A DNA stretch of 64,000 nucleotides from Streptomyces sp. SS1-1 (lineage in GTDB: Bacteria > Actinomycetota > Actinomycetes > Streptomycetales > Streptomycetaceae). This document shows positions 18,048 to 26,470 of this stretch, piece by piece (position 1 is the first letter of the stretch; every line of letters begins with the position of its first letter). Under the pieces are notes generated by a model. It did no database searches, had not been told where the DNA came from, and saw only the letters and a program-made list of their open reading frames with translations. The stretch is from the NCBI RefSeq assembly GCF_008973465.1, contig NZ_WBXN01000004.1, positions 930,001-994,000 on the forward strand. The letters run 5' to 3'. The position numbers and the translations under genes were made by a program.

Positions 18048-18893
18048 TTGACCACAGCAGCTGCGCAGCACGTCCCCGGTCCCGCGCCGGCCGAAGGCGT
18101 GGCGGCCCGCGCCCGCGGGCTGACCAAGGCGTACGGCTCAGGTGAGACCGCCGTGCTCGCCCTCGACGCGGTGGACGTGGACATCGCGCGTGGCCGGTTC
18201 ACGGCGGTGATGGGGCCCTCGGGGTCGGGGAAGTCCACGCTGATGCACTGCCTGGCGGGCCTGGACGACGTCTCGGCGGGGCGCGTCTGGCTCGGCGACA
18301 CCGAGATCACGGGGCTGAAGGACCGTGAGCTGACGCGGCTGCGGCGGGACCGGATCGGGTTCATGTTCCAGTCGTTCAACCTCATCCCGACGCTGACGGC
18401 GGCGGAGAACATCACGCTGCCCATGGACATCGCGGGGCGCAGACCGGACGAGGCGTGGCTGGCCCAGGTCATCGACACGCTCGGGCTGCGCGACCGGCTG
18501 CGGCACCGGCCCTCCCAGCTCTCCGGCGGTCAGCAGCAGCGCGTCGCCTGCGCCCGCGCGCTCGCCTCCCGGCCGGAGCTGATCTTCGCCGACGAGCCCA
18601 CCGGCAACCTGGACTCGCGGGCCGGCCTGGAGGTGCTCGGGTTCCTGCGCGAGGCGGTCGACCGGCTGGGGCAGACGGTCGTCATGGTCACCCATGATCC
18701 GGGGGCCGCCGCCCACGCCGATCTGGTGCTGTTCCTCGGGGACGGGCGGATCGTCGACGAGATGCGGCATCCCACGGCGGAGGCCGTGCTGGAGCGGATG
18801 AAACGCTTCGACGTGATCCGCGGGGCCTCCGAGGAGGGCGGGCGCGCACCGGGCGTCGAGGCCGGGGAGGGCCCGGCGCTCGAGAAGGGCTGA
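18048..18893 (+). CDS. ABC transporter ATPase, MacB/LolD type
   Basis: 281 residues. Walker A G-P-S-G-S-G-K-S at 56-63, Q loop F-Q-S-F-N-L, signature L-S-G-G-Q-Q-Q-R, Walker B L-I-F-A-D-E-P-T, switch His in V-T-H-D. The TTG at 18048 is preceded by GGAGGAGG, which decides the start; earlier in-frame codons are non-conserved. Partner permease follows after 3 nt. Confidence 0.93.
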   Translation: MTTAAAQHVPGPAPAEGVAARARGLTKAYGSGETAVLALDAVDVDIARGRFTAVMGPSGSGKSTLMHCLAGLDDVSAGRVWLGDTEITGLKDRELTRLRRDRIGFMFQSFNLIPTLTAAENITLPMDIAGRRPDEAWLAQVIDTLGLRDRLRHRPSQLSGGQQQRVACARALASRPELIFADEPTGNLDSRAGLEVLGFLREAVDRLGQTVVMVTHDPGAAAHADLVLFLGDGRIVDEMRHPTAEAVLERMKRFDVIRGASEEGGRAPGVEAGEGPALEKG

Positions 18894-18896
18894 CCG

Positions 18897-21470
18897 GTGC
18901 TCAAGGCGACCCTCAGGAGCTTCCTCGCCCACAAGGGACGGCTCGCGCTGTCCGCCCTGGCGGTGCTCCTGTCGGTGGCGTTCGTCGTCGGCAGTCTCAT
19001 CTTCTCGGACACCGTCGGCCGCACCTTCGACCGTCTGTTCGCGTCGACGGCCGCCGACGTCACCGTCAGCCCCAAGGAGTCCTTCGACGAGACGATCTCG
19101 TCCGGGCGCACCCCGACCCTGCCGGCCGCGCTGGCCGGGCGCCTCGCCGGGGTGGACGGTGTCGCGGCGGCCCACGCGGAGGTCGACGTGGACGGCATCA
19201 CCGTCGTCGACGCCGACCGCCACCAGGTCAGCCCGAGCTCCGGGGCGCCGACGCTGGCCGCCGTCTGGAACCCGACCGAGCGCAGCCCGGTGGAACTCAC
19301 CTCCGGGCACGCCCCGAAGGGCGACGGGCAGGTGCTGCTCGACGCGGACACCGCGGACCGGGCGGACGTCGGCCTGGGCGACCGGCTCACCGTCGTCGGC
19401 CCGCGCGGCTCGTTCCCCGTCCACGTGGTCGGCATCGCCACGTTCACCACGACCAACCCCGGTGCCGCGCTGGTCTTCTTCGACACGGCCACCGCGCAGA
19501 CGAGGCTGCTCGGCGACGCGGACGCGGCGACCTCCATCGCGCTCGACGCGGCCGACGGCGTCACCGAGCCGGAGCTGAAGCGGCGGGCGGCCGGGGCCCT
19601 GGGCGCGGACGCCGCCTCCTACGAGTTGCGGACCGCCGACGAGCAGGCGAAGTCGGACGTCGAGCGACTGGGCACGTTCCTCGACGTCATCAAGTACGTC
19701 ATGCTCGGTTTCGCCGCGGTCGCCGTCCTCGTCGGTGTGTTCCTGATCGTCAACACGTTCTCCATGCTGATCGCCCAGCGCACCCGTGAGCTGGGGCTGT
19801 TGCGGGCGCTCGGCGCGGAGCGCCGCCAGGTGCGGCGCTCGGTCCTGGCCGAGGCACTGCTGCTGGGGCTGGCCGGCTCGACGGCGGGGCTGGCGGCCGG
19901 CATCGGCCTGGCCGTGGGGCTCATCGAGCTGATGGGGCTGCTGGGCATGCGCATCAGGACCGGCGAGATGGTGATCGGCTGGGGCACCCCGGTCGCCGCG
20001 TACGTCGTCGGGCTGGGCGTCACCTTCGTCGCCGCCTACCTCCCGGCCCGGCGGGCGGCCGGGGTGTCGCCGATGGCGGCCCTCGCGGCCGCGGAGATCG
20101 CGGACGTGGGGCGCCCGCTGCGGCTGCGCGCGGTCGCGGGCTCGGCCGTCGGGGCGGTGGGGGCGGCGGCGCTGGCGGGCGCCGCCGTGTCCTCGCGGAC
20201 GTCCACCGCCGCGTCCCTGCTCGGCGCCGGCGTGCTCCTGACCCTCGTCGCCACGGTCGTCGCGGGGCCGCTGCTGGTGCGTCCCGTCATCCGGGTGCTC
20301 GGCGGCGCCTTCCCCGCGCTGTTCGGGCCGGTCGGCCGGATGAGCCAGCGCAACGCGCTGCGCAACCCGCGCCGCACGGGCGCCACCGCCGCCGCGCTGA
20401 TGGTGGGCCTCGCCCTGGTCGGCGGGATGTCGGTGGCGAGCGCGTCGATGTCGACGTCGTTCGACCGGCAGATCGACAAGACCCTAGGGGCCGACTTCGT
20501 GGCGCAGGACAGCAACTTCGTGCCGTTCCCCCGGGAGATCGCCGACCGGATCCGGGCCACCGAGGGCGTCGGGCTGACCGTCCGCTCCCAGCTCACGACG
20601 ATCGCGCTGCGCCTGCCCGACGGGGACCGGGTGCGGACCACCGCCGCCGGCTACGAGCCCCGGCTCGACGAGGTCGCCCACCTGACCTACGCGCGCGGGG
20701 ACTCCGCGGCCGCGCTGGCGGACGGGCACCTCGGGATGGACCGCGACTTCGCCCGGGACCACGGGGTGCGGGTCGGCAGCGTGCTGCCCGTCGAGTTCCG
20801 GGACGGCCGCCGCGCCCGGCTGACGGTGGGCGCCCTCACCGACCAGGACTCCGTCGACGGGTTCGGGGCGCAGGGGGGCGTCTTCCTCGGGCTGGCCACG
20901 CTGGAGAGGTACGCGCCGGGCGGCCAGGACGCGGCCGTCTACGTGAACGCCGCGCCCGGCACGGACACGGACGCGCTGCGGGCCGCTCTGGAGAGGACCC
21001 TCGACCCGTATCCGCAGGTGCAGGTCCGGGACGTCGCCGACTACAAGGACCTGGTGCACGACCAGATCGCCGTGCTGCTGTACCTGGTGTACGCGCTGCT
21101 GGGCCTGGCGATCGTCATCGCGGTGCTCGGGGTGGTCAACACGCTCGCCCTGTCGGTCGTGGAGCGGACCCGGGAGATCGGGCTGCTGCGGGCCATCGGG
21201 CTGTCCCGGCGTCAGTTGCGCCGGATGATCCGGCTGGAGTCGGTGGTGATCGCCGTGTTCGGCGCGGTCCTCGGGCTCGGTCTGGGGCTGGTGTGGGGCG
21301 TGTGCGCGCAGCGAGTGCTGGCGTTGCAGGGCATGACGGCGCTGGCGATCCCCTGGGGCACGATCGTCGCCGTGGTGATCGGCTCGGCGGTGGTGGGGGT
21401 CGTGGCGGCGCTGCTCCCCGCACTGCGCGCCTCGCGCATGAACGTGCTGGCCGCCATCGCGCACGAGTGA
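18897..21470 (+). CDS. FtsX-like ABC permease (857 aa)
   Basis: Large permease with an N-terminal helix, a long extracytoplasmic MacB-PCD-like domain, a three-helix FtsX domain (about residues 255-390), then a second helix, second extracytoplasmic domain and second FtsX domain near the C-terminus (R-T-R-E-I-G-L-L-R-A-I-G repeats the R-T-R-E-L-G-L-L-R-A-L-G of the first half). This duplicated layout is usual for actinobacterial permeases that pair with a LolD-like ATPase; they handle lipids, peptides or antibiotics by mechanotransmission rather than simple export. GTG start. Substrate unknown. Confidence 0.92.
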   Translation: MLKATLRSFLAHKGRLALSALAVLLSVAFVVGSLIFSDTVGRTFDRLFASTAADVTVSPKESFDETISSGRTPTLPAALAGRLAGVDGVAAAHAEVDVDGITVVDADRHQVSPSSGAPTLAAVWNPTERSPVELTSGHAPKGDGQVLLDADTADRADVGLGDRLTVVGPRGSFPVHVVGIATFTTTNPGAALVFFDTATAQTRLLGDADAATSIALDAADGVTEPELKRRAAGALGADAASYELRTADEQAKSDVERLGTFLDVIKYVMLGFAAVAVLVGVFLIVNTFSMLIAQRTRELGLLRALGAERRQVRRSVLAEALLLGLAGSTAGLAAGIGLAVGLIELMGLLGMRIRTGEMVIGWGTPVAAYVVGLGVTFVAAYLPARRAAGVSPMAALAAAEIADVGRPLRLRAVAGSAVGAVGAAALAGAAVSSRTSTAASLLGAGVLLTLVATVVAGPLLVRPVIRVLGGAFPALFGPVGRMSQRNALRNPRRTGATAAALMVGLALVGGMSVASASMSTSFDRQIDKTLGADFVAQDSNFVPFPREIADRIRATEGVGLTVRSQLTTIALRLPDGDRVRTTAAGYEPRLDEVAHLTYARGDSAAALADGHLGMDRDFARDHGVRVGSVLPVEFRDGRRARLTVGALTDQDSVDGFGAQGGVFLGLATLERYAPGGQDAAVYVNAAPGTDTDALRAALERTLDPYPQVQVRDVADYKDLVHDQIAVLLYLVYALLGLAIVIAVLGVVNTLALSVVERTREIGLLRAIGLSRRQLRRMIRLESVVIAVFGAVLGLGLGLVWGVCAQRVLALQGMTALAIPWGTIVAVVIGSAVVGVVAALLPALRASRMNVLAAIAHE

Positions 21471-21546
21471 CGGGCCGGGAGCCGGACGGGGCGTCCACAT
21501 GCCGGAAACCTCTGCGGCGCCCCGTGACCGGTGGTGGGATCGGTTC

Positions 21547-21972
21547 ATGAGTGATCTTCGACTGCGTTCCGCCACGGCCCGTGACCTGGACGCCGTGCTG
21601 GCCTTCTGGAAGTCGGCCGCCGAGGGCACCAGCATCAGCGACGACCGGGACGGCGTGGAGCGGCTCGTCGCCCGCGACCCCGAGGCGCTGATCCTGGCCG
21701 AGCTGGACGGCGAGCTGGCCGGCACGGTGATCGCGGGCTTCGACGGCTGGCGCTGCCATTTGTACCGGCTGGCGGTGCACCCGGACCGGCGCCGCCAGGG
21801 AATCGGTTCCGCGCTGCTGGCCGCCGCGGAGGAGCGGTTCGTACGGCTCGGCGGGCGGCGCGGCGACGCGATGGTCCTGGAACGGAACACCCGTGCGCAT
21901 CATGCCTGGCGCGCGGCGGGGTACACGCCCGAGGACCAATGGCGGCGGTGGGTCAAGCACCTCACCGACTGA
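21547..21972 (+). CDS. GNAT-family N-acetyltransferase
   Basis: 141 residues. Acetyl-CoA motif A is seen as L-A-V-H-P-D-R-R-R-Q-G-I-G-S-A-L-L; motif B around L-E-R-N-T-R-A-H-H-A-W-R-A-A-G-Y. I use the second ATG (M-S-D-L-R-L-R-S-A-T), which matches the family N-terminus; an in-frame ATG at 21499 would add 16 residues. Substrate unknown. Confidence 0.85.
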   Translation: MSDLRLRSATARDLDAVLAFWKSAAEGTSISDDRDGVERLVARDPEALILAELDGELAGTVIAGFDGWRCHLYRLAVHPDRRRQGIGSALLAAAEERFVRLGGRRGDAMVLERNTRAHHAWRAAGYTPEDQWRRWVKHLTD

Positions 21973-22029
21973 CCGCTTTGCCGATCCTTTACTATTGGGG
22001 TTCCTCTTCGGTCCTCCAGTGAAAGGTGT

Positions 22030-22055
22030 GAGCCTCCGCCCATGGGCGAGCCTCC
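22030..22055 (+). other. Structured leader element before the CNNM/CorC operon
   Basis: Two copies of GAGCCTCC (22030-22037, 22048-22055) flank the perfect palindrome CGCCCATGGGCG (22037-22048). The element is in a 143-nt leader about 60 nt before the start codon of a Mg/Co transport-related protein. It could form a hairpin with alternative pairings. I could not match it to an M-box. Confidence 0.4.
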
Positions 22056-22115
22056 CAGCTGTAGACATCGCGCATTCGTTCCCACCCTGTCCGACCATGG
22101 GACGGAGGTGACCCG

Positions 22116-23459
22116 ATGACCGAAGTGCTCCTCCTTCTGGTGGCGATCCTGCTGTCGCTGGCGTGCGGCGCGTTCGTCGCGGCCGAGTTCTCCCTGACGA
22201 CCGTCGAGCGCAGCGAGCTGGAGCGGGCGGCGGAGCGCGGCGAGCGCGGCGCGGCCGGCGCCCTGAAGGCCGTACGGAACCTGACCTTCCAGCTGTCCGG
22301 CGCGCAGCTCGGCATCACCGTGACCAACCTGGTCGTCGGCATGCTCGCCGAACCGTCCATCGCCGCCCTGCTCGCGGGCCCCCTGGAGTCGATGGGGATC
22401 TCCGGCTCCACGGCGCGGTCGGTCGCGCTGGTCGTCGGTACGGCCCTGTCGACGGTCGTCCTGATGGTCGTCGGCGAACTCGTCCCCAAGAACTGGGCGA
22501 TCTCCTCCCCGCTCGCCGTCGCCAAACGCGTGGGCAGCGCCCAGCGCTGGTTCAGCGCAATCTTCCGGCCCTTCATCACGCATCTGAACAACACGGCGAA
22601 CCGCATCGTGCGCCGCCTCGGCGTCGAGCCCACCGAGGAGCTGGCCGCCGCGCGCGGCCCCCAGGAGCTGGCCGCGCTGGCCCGGCACTCCGCCCGGGAG
22701 GGCGCCCTGGAGGCGGACACCGCCGAGCTGTTCGTCCGGACGCTGAACCTGGCCGACCTGACCGCGGAGAACGTGATGACCCCGCGCGTGCAGGTCGTCG
22801 CCCTCGAGGAACAGGCCACCTGCGAGGACGTGGCGAACGCGACCCGCGCGACCGGCCTCTCCCGCTTCCCGGTCTACCGCGGCAACCTCGACTCCGTGGT
22901 GGGCACCGCCCACATCAAGGACATCCTCGCGGTGCCCGCCGAGGAACGGCCGCGCACCCCGGTGTCCGAGCTGATGCGCGAGCCCCTGCTGGTCCCCGCC
23001 ACCCTCACCGTGGACCGGCTCCTCGACCGCCTCTCCGGCAAGCGCACCATGGCCGTGGTCATCGACGAGTACGGCGGCACGGCGGGCGTCGCCACCCTGG
23101 AGGACATCGTCGAGGAGGTCGTCGGCGAGGTCCGTGACGAGCACGACCCGCACGAGACGCCCGACATCGCCCCCGCCGGCAGCGACGAACGCGGCCGCGC
23201 GCTGTACTCGGCCGACGGCTCGGCGCGCACCGACCAGCTCGCGCGCGTGGGCCTGAAGGTGCCCGAGGGCCCCTACGAGACCCTGGCCGGTCTCGTCGCC
23301 ACCGAACTCGGCCGGATCCCCGCCGTGGGCGACGAGGTCGAGGTCGCCGGGTGGCGGCTCGACGTGGTGGACGCCGCCGGCCGCAGGGCCGCGCGGGTGC
23401 TGTTGCACGCCCCGCTCGACGAACCGGCGGAGCACGAGACGCAGGAGGACGGTCGATGA
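22116..23459 (+). CDS. CNNM/CorC family membrane protein with CBS pair
   Basis: 447 residues: DUF21 transmembrane domain (1-180), a CBS domain pair (about 205-330; V-M-T-P-R-V starts it) and a C-terminal CorC_HlyC transporter-associated domain. Members are linked to magnesium/cobalt efflux or regulation; older annotation as hemolysin is not meaningful. GGAGG precedes the ATG. Overlaps the next, related gene by 4 nt (ATGA). Confidence 0.92.
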   Translation: MTEVLLLLVAILLSLACGAFVAAEFSLTTVERSELERAAERGERGAAGALKAVRNLTFQLSGAQLGITVTNLVVGMLAEPSIAALLAGPLESMGISGSTARSVALVVGTALSTVVLMVVGELVPKNWAISSPLAVAKRVGSAQRWFSAIFRPFITHLNNTANRIVRRLGVEPTEELAAARGPQELAALARHSAREGALEADTAELFVRTLNLADLTAENVMTPRVQVVALEEQATCEDVANATRATGLSRFPVYRGNLDSVVGTAHIKDILAVPAEERPRTPVSELMREPLLVPATLTVDRLLDRLSGKRTMAVVIDEYGGTAGVATLEDIVEEVVGEVRDEHDPHETPDIAPAGSDERGRALYSADGSARTDQLARVGLKVPEGPYETLAGLVATELGRIPAVGDEVEVAGWRLDVVDAAGRRAARVLLHAPLDEPAEHETQEDGR

Positions 23460-24469
23460 CCGCCGTACAGCTGTTCATCGGCCTGCTGACGCTGGTCGTC
23501 AACGCCTTCTTCGTGGGCGCCGAGTTCGCCCTGATCTCGGTGCGCCGCTCCCAGGTCGAGCCCTACGCCGAGCAGGGCGACCGCCGCGCCAAGAGCGTCA
23601 TGTGGGGGCTGCAGCACGTGTCCGCGCTGCTGGCCGCCGCGCAGCTCGGCATCACCCTGTGCACCCTGGTGCTCGGCATCGTCGCGGAGCCGGCCATCGC
23701 GCATCTCCTGGAGCCCGTGTTCCACGCGGTGGGCGTCCCCGAGGGCGCCGGTCACGCGGTCTCCTTCGTGATCGCGCTGACGCTGGCCACCTATCTGCAC
23801 ATGCTCCTCGGCGAGATGGTGCCGAAGAACATCGCCCTGGCCGAGCCGGTGCGCAGCGCCCTGCTGCTGGGCCCGCCGCTGGTCACGCTGTCCCGTGCGC
23901 TGCGACCGGTGATCTTCACGGTCAACGCGTTCGCCAACGGGCTGCTGCGGCTGCTGCGCGTGGAGACCAAGGACGAGGTCACGGCGACCTTCTCGGACTC
24001 CGAGCTGGCGCGGATGGTGCGCGACTCGGGCGAGGCCGGTCTCATCGACGAGCGGGCGCGCGAGCGTCTGCACGACGCGCTGGAGCTGGGCCGCCGGCCC
24101 GTGCGCGACGTGGTGCTCCCGCTGGAGCGGGTCGTCTACGCGCATGTGGGCGTCACCCCGGAGGAGCTGGAGCGGCTGTCGGCCGAGTCGGGTTTCTCGC
24201 GCTTCCCGGTCGTCGACGCGGGCCGCCGTATCGTCGGCTACCTCCACGTCAAGGACGCGCTGGACGCCTCCCCGCGGGACGTGCCGTTCCAGATCCGGGA
24301 CATGCGGCCCATCGCGCGCGTCCGCGAGAGCACCCCGCTGGACGACGTGCTCACGGCGATGCGGGGCAGCCGCACCCACCTCGCGGCCGTCCTCGGCGAC
24401 GACGGACGGCTCGCCGGGCTGGTGACCATGGAGGACGTGCTGCGGGAGCTGTTCGGACAGCGCGCCTGA
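23456..24469 (+). CDS. CNNM/CorC family membrane protein, short paralog
   Basis: 337 residues: DUF21 domain and CBS pair as in the previous gene, but the protein ends directly after the CBS pair, so the CorC_HlyC domain is absent. Tandem DUF21-CBS pairs with one short member are common in actinobacteria and probably form heterodimers. Translationally coupled to the upstream gene. Confidence 0.9.
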   Translation: MTAVQLFIGLLTLVVNAFFVGAEFALISVRRSQVEPYAEQGDRRAKSVMWGLQHVSALLAAAQLGITLCTLVLGIVAEPAIAHLLEPVFHAVGVPEGAGHAVSFVIALTLATYLHMLLGEMVPKNIALAEPVRSALLLGPPLVTLSRALRPVIFTVNAFANGLLRLLRVETKDEVTATFSDSELARMVRDSGEAGLIDERARERLHDALELGRRPVRDVVLPLERVVYAHVGVTPEELERLSAESGFSRFPVVDAGRRIVGYLHVKDALDASPRDVPFQIRDMRPIARVRESTPLDDVLTAMRGSRTHLAAVLGDDGRLAGLVTMEDVLRELFGQRA

Positions 24470-24508
24470 CGGGGGCCTGAGGGCGGTTCCCGGGCCGACC
24501 GACCGCTG

Positions 24509-24530
24509 GGTATGGAGCTCGGGATACCAT
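24509..24530 (+). promoter_or_regulatory. Promoter region with inverted repeat before the SGNH hydrolase
   Basis: GGTAT-n10-ATACC (24509-24528) overlaps a -10 candidate TACCAT (24525-24530), which lies 10 nt before the ATG, implying a very short leader. A regulator bound to the repeat would cover the -10. Confidence 0.35.
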
Positions 24531-24540
24531 TTCCGTCGCC

Positions 24541-25323
24541 ATGCAGACGAATCCCACTCACAGCAGCCTGGTCGCCGTCGGCGACTCCTTCACCGAGGGC
24601 ATGTCGGACCTTCTCCCGGACGGTTCGTACCGAGGCTGGGCCGACCTCCTCGCCGGCCGGATGGCCGCCCAGAACCCCGGCTTCCGGTACGCGAACCTCG
24701 CCGTGCGCGGCAAGCTGATCGGGCAGATCGTCGACGAGCAGGTCGACGTGGCCGCCGCCATGGGAGCCGACGTGATCACACTCGTCGGCGGGCTCAACGA
24801 CACCCTGCGGCCCAAGTGCGACATGGGCCGGGTGCGGGGCCTGCTCGAGGAGGCCGTGGAGAAGCTGGCCCCGGCCTGTGAGCAGCTGGTGCTCATGCGC
24901 AGCCCGGGGCGGCAGGGACCGGTCCTGGAGCGGTTCCGGCCCCGCATGGAGGAGCTGTTCGCCTGTGTGGACGAGCTGGCGGAGCGCCACGGCGCGATCG
25001 TCGTCGACCTGTACGGGGCGCCGTCGCTGGGCGACCCGCGGATGTGGGACGTGGACCGGCTGCATCTGACGGGCGAGGGACACCGCCGGGTCGCGGAGGC
25101 CGTGTGGCAGGCGCTCGGCTACGACCCGGCCGACACCGAGTGGCGTACGCCGCTGCCGGCGTCGGTGCCGCCGCGCTGGGTCGCCCGGCGGGTCGCGGAC
25201 GTGCGCTTCGCGCGCCGGCACCTGCTGCCCTGGATAGGGCGGCGTCTGACCGGACGGTCCTCGGGCGACGGACGGCCGGCGAAGCGCCCGGAGCTGCTGC
25301 CGTACGACGGGCCGGCCGCGTAG
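24541..25323 (+). CDS. SGNH/GDSL-type hydrolase
   Basis: 260 residues of lipase_GDSL_2 type. Block I G-D-S-F-T-E-G with the nucleophile Ser, block II Gly in L-A-V-R-G-K, block III N in G-G-L-N-D, block V D-x-x-H in W-D-V-D-R-L-H. No signal peptide, so a cytoplasmic esterase. The C-terminal 60 residues are Arg/Pro-rich. Followed by a strong terminator. Confidence 0.9.
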   Translation: MQTNPTHSSLVAVGDSFTEGMSDLLPDGSYRGWADLLAGRMAAQNPGFRYANLAVRGKLIGQIVDEQVDVAAAMGADVITLVGGLNDTLRPKCDMGRVRGLLEEAVEKLAPACEQLVLMRSPGRQGPVLERFRPRMEELFACVDELAERHGAIVVDLYGAPSLGDPRMWDVDRLHLTGEGHRRVAEAVWQALGYDPADTEWRTPLPASVPPRWVARRVADVRFARRHLLPWIGRRLTGRSSGDGRPAKRPELLPYDGPAA

Positions 25324-25342
25324 CCACCGCGTGCACGTGAGG

Positions 25343-25373
25343 ACGCCCCTGCCGCCTGGTGCGGCAGGGGCGT
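25343..25373. terminator. Bidirectional terminator
   Basis: Perfect 13-bp stem ACGCCCCTGCCGC / GCGGCAGGGGCGT with loop CTGGT, between two convergent genes and followed by a T-rich TTCCCGTTCC on the plus strand. Confidence 0.9.
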
Positions 25374-25389
25374 TCCCGTTCCGGGCCTT

Positions 25390-26160
25390 CTAGCCGCGCG
25401 ACGCGGCCCGGCTGCGCCGGTAGAGCATGGTGCCGGCGATCAGCAGGGCGCCGCTGGCGGCGACGCCGCCGACGATGCCTCCGGCGCCGGTCTCGGGCAG
25501 GTGCGGCCGCTCCGGCCCGGCGGGCGGGGTCTGCGAGGGCGCCGGACCGGGCTCGTGGGGCGTGGGCGAGGGGGCGGGCCGGGTGGGGGTCGGCTCGGGG
25601 GACTCGGGCTCGTCGCCGTACCCGTAGCCGTAGCCGTATCCGCTGGGCTCGTCCGTCTTGTCCGGCTCCTCGCCGTAGCCGTAACCGGAGCCGTAGCCGT
25701 AGCCGTGTCCGGTGGGCTCGGACGGCTCGTCGGAGCCGTAGCCGCTCGGCTCGTCCCCGTAGCCCGCACCGGACGGCTCGTCCGTGCCGTAGCTCGCACC
25801 GGACGGTTCGTCGCTTCCGTAGCTCGCGCCGGACGGCTCGTCTGAGCCGTAGCTCGCGCTGGAGGGCTCGTCGGAGCCGTAGGAGGCGGTGCCCTCACCG
25901 GACGGGGCGGCGCCCGGGAGATCGAGCTCGTCCAGCCTCTTGTCCACGCCGTCGAGCTGCTCGTCCATCGCGCCGAGTTTGTCGTCCAGCTGATCCAGCC
26001 CGTGGGAGTCCGACGCTTTCGCGTGGGCCGGCAGGACGACGGCGGATTTCACCACGGTGCCCTGTACACGCGGGGCCGCGGACGCGCTGGTGCCGTACAG
26101 GGACAGGGCGCTCGTCGCGGCGGCGGCCACGATCAATCCCCTGGTCAGAGCCTGTCGCAT
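25390..26160 (-). CDS. LPXTG-anchored surface protein with Tyr-Gly-rich repeats
   Basis: 256 residues. Signal peptide to about residue 28 (A-S-A-A), a short heptad segment (L-D-Q-L-D-D-K-L ... L-D-E-L-D-L, about 55-80) likely to form a coiled coil, then tandem copies of S-Y-G-S-D-E-P-S-G-A (at least five, drifting to G-Y-G-D-E-P), a G-Y-G-Y-G-Y-G stretch, a Pro-rich spacer, and a sorting signal L-P-E-T-G + hydrophobic helix + R-R-S-R. It should be attached to peptidoglycan by a sortase. Role unknown; a flexible, hydrated cell-surface stalk is a reasonable guess. Confidence 0.85.
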   Translation of the reverse strand: MRQALTRGLIVAAAATSALSLYGTSASAAPRVQGTVVKSAVVLPAHAKASDSHGLDQLDDKLGAMDEQLDGVDKRLDELDLPGAAPSGEGTASYGSDEPSSASYGSDEPSGASYGSDEPSGASYGTDEPSGAGYGDEPSGYGSDEPSEPTGHGYGYGSGYGYGEEPDKTDEPSGYGYGYGYGDEPESPEPTPTRPAPSPTPHEPGPAPSQTPPAGPERPHLPETGAGGIVGGVAASGALLIAGTMLYRRSRAASRG

Positions 26161-26470
26161 TCTCGTTGTCTTTCTTTCGGACGGAAAGGGAGGCCGACGT
26201 CGGTCATCGACACGAATGCGGCGCTCGCCGGAATTCGAGAGGTCGTGGCAGAAGGGGTGACGCGCAGCTGCGAACTCGCCACGACCTGCAGACTATGAAC
26301 GAGTTGTGAAGGCCCCGGGAAACCGGGACGCGGCCACCGGCGGGGAATTCACCCGATCGACCCGCCACGGCCGTCCGCCGGGGGCCGGCACCCGGGCCGC
26401 GCCCCTGACCTGGGGCGCTCGGGCGGAGCGGCGCCCGGGGCGCGGGGGGCGCCGGGTAAACTCCGTGCAC
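26161..26470. other. Intergenic region between the LPXTG gene and purB
   Basis: About 310 bp without a gene. The left part is the leader of the LPXTG gene (minus strand); the right part is very GC-rich and carries the purB -10 at its end. No further structure was convincing. Confidence 0.5.
26457..26462 (+). promoter_or_regulatory. -10 box of purB (leaderless transcript)
   Basis: TAAACT, 8 nt before the GTG start. Transcription would begin at or next to the G of GTG, leaving no room for a Shine-Dalgarno sequence, and none is visible. Confidence 0.65.

Noticed and set aside
21973..22115. M-box magnesium riboswitch
   Set aside because: An AGGTG...AGCCTCC stretch looks vaguely similar, but the conserved M-box core and required length are missing.
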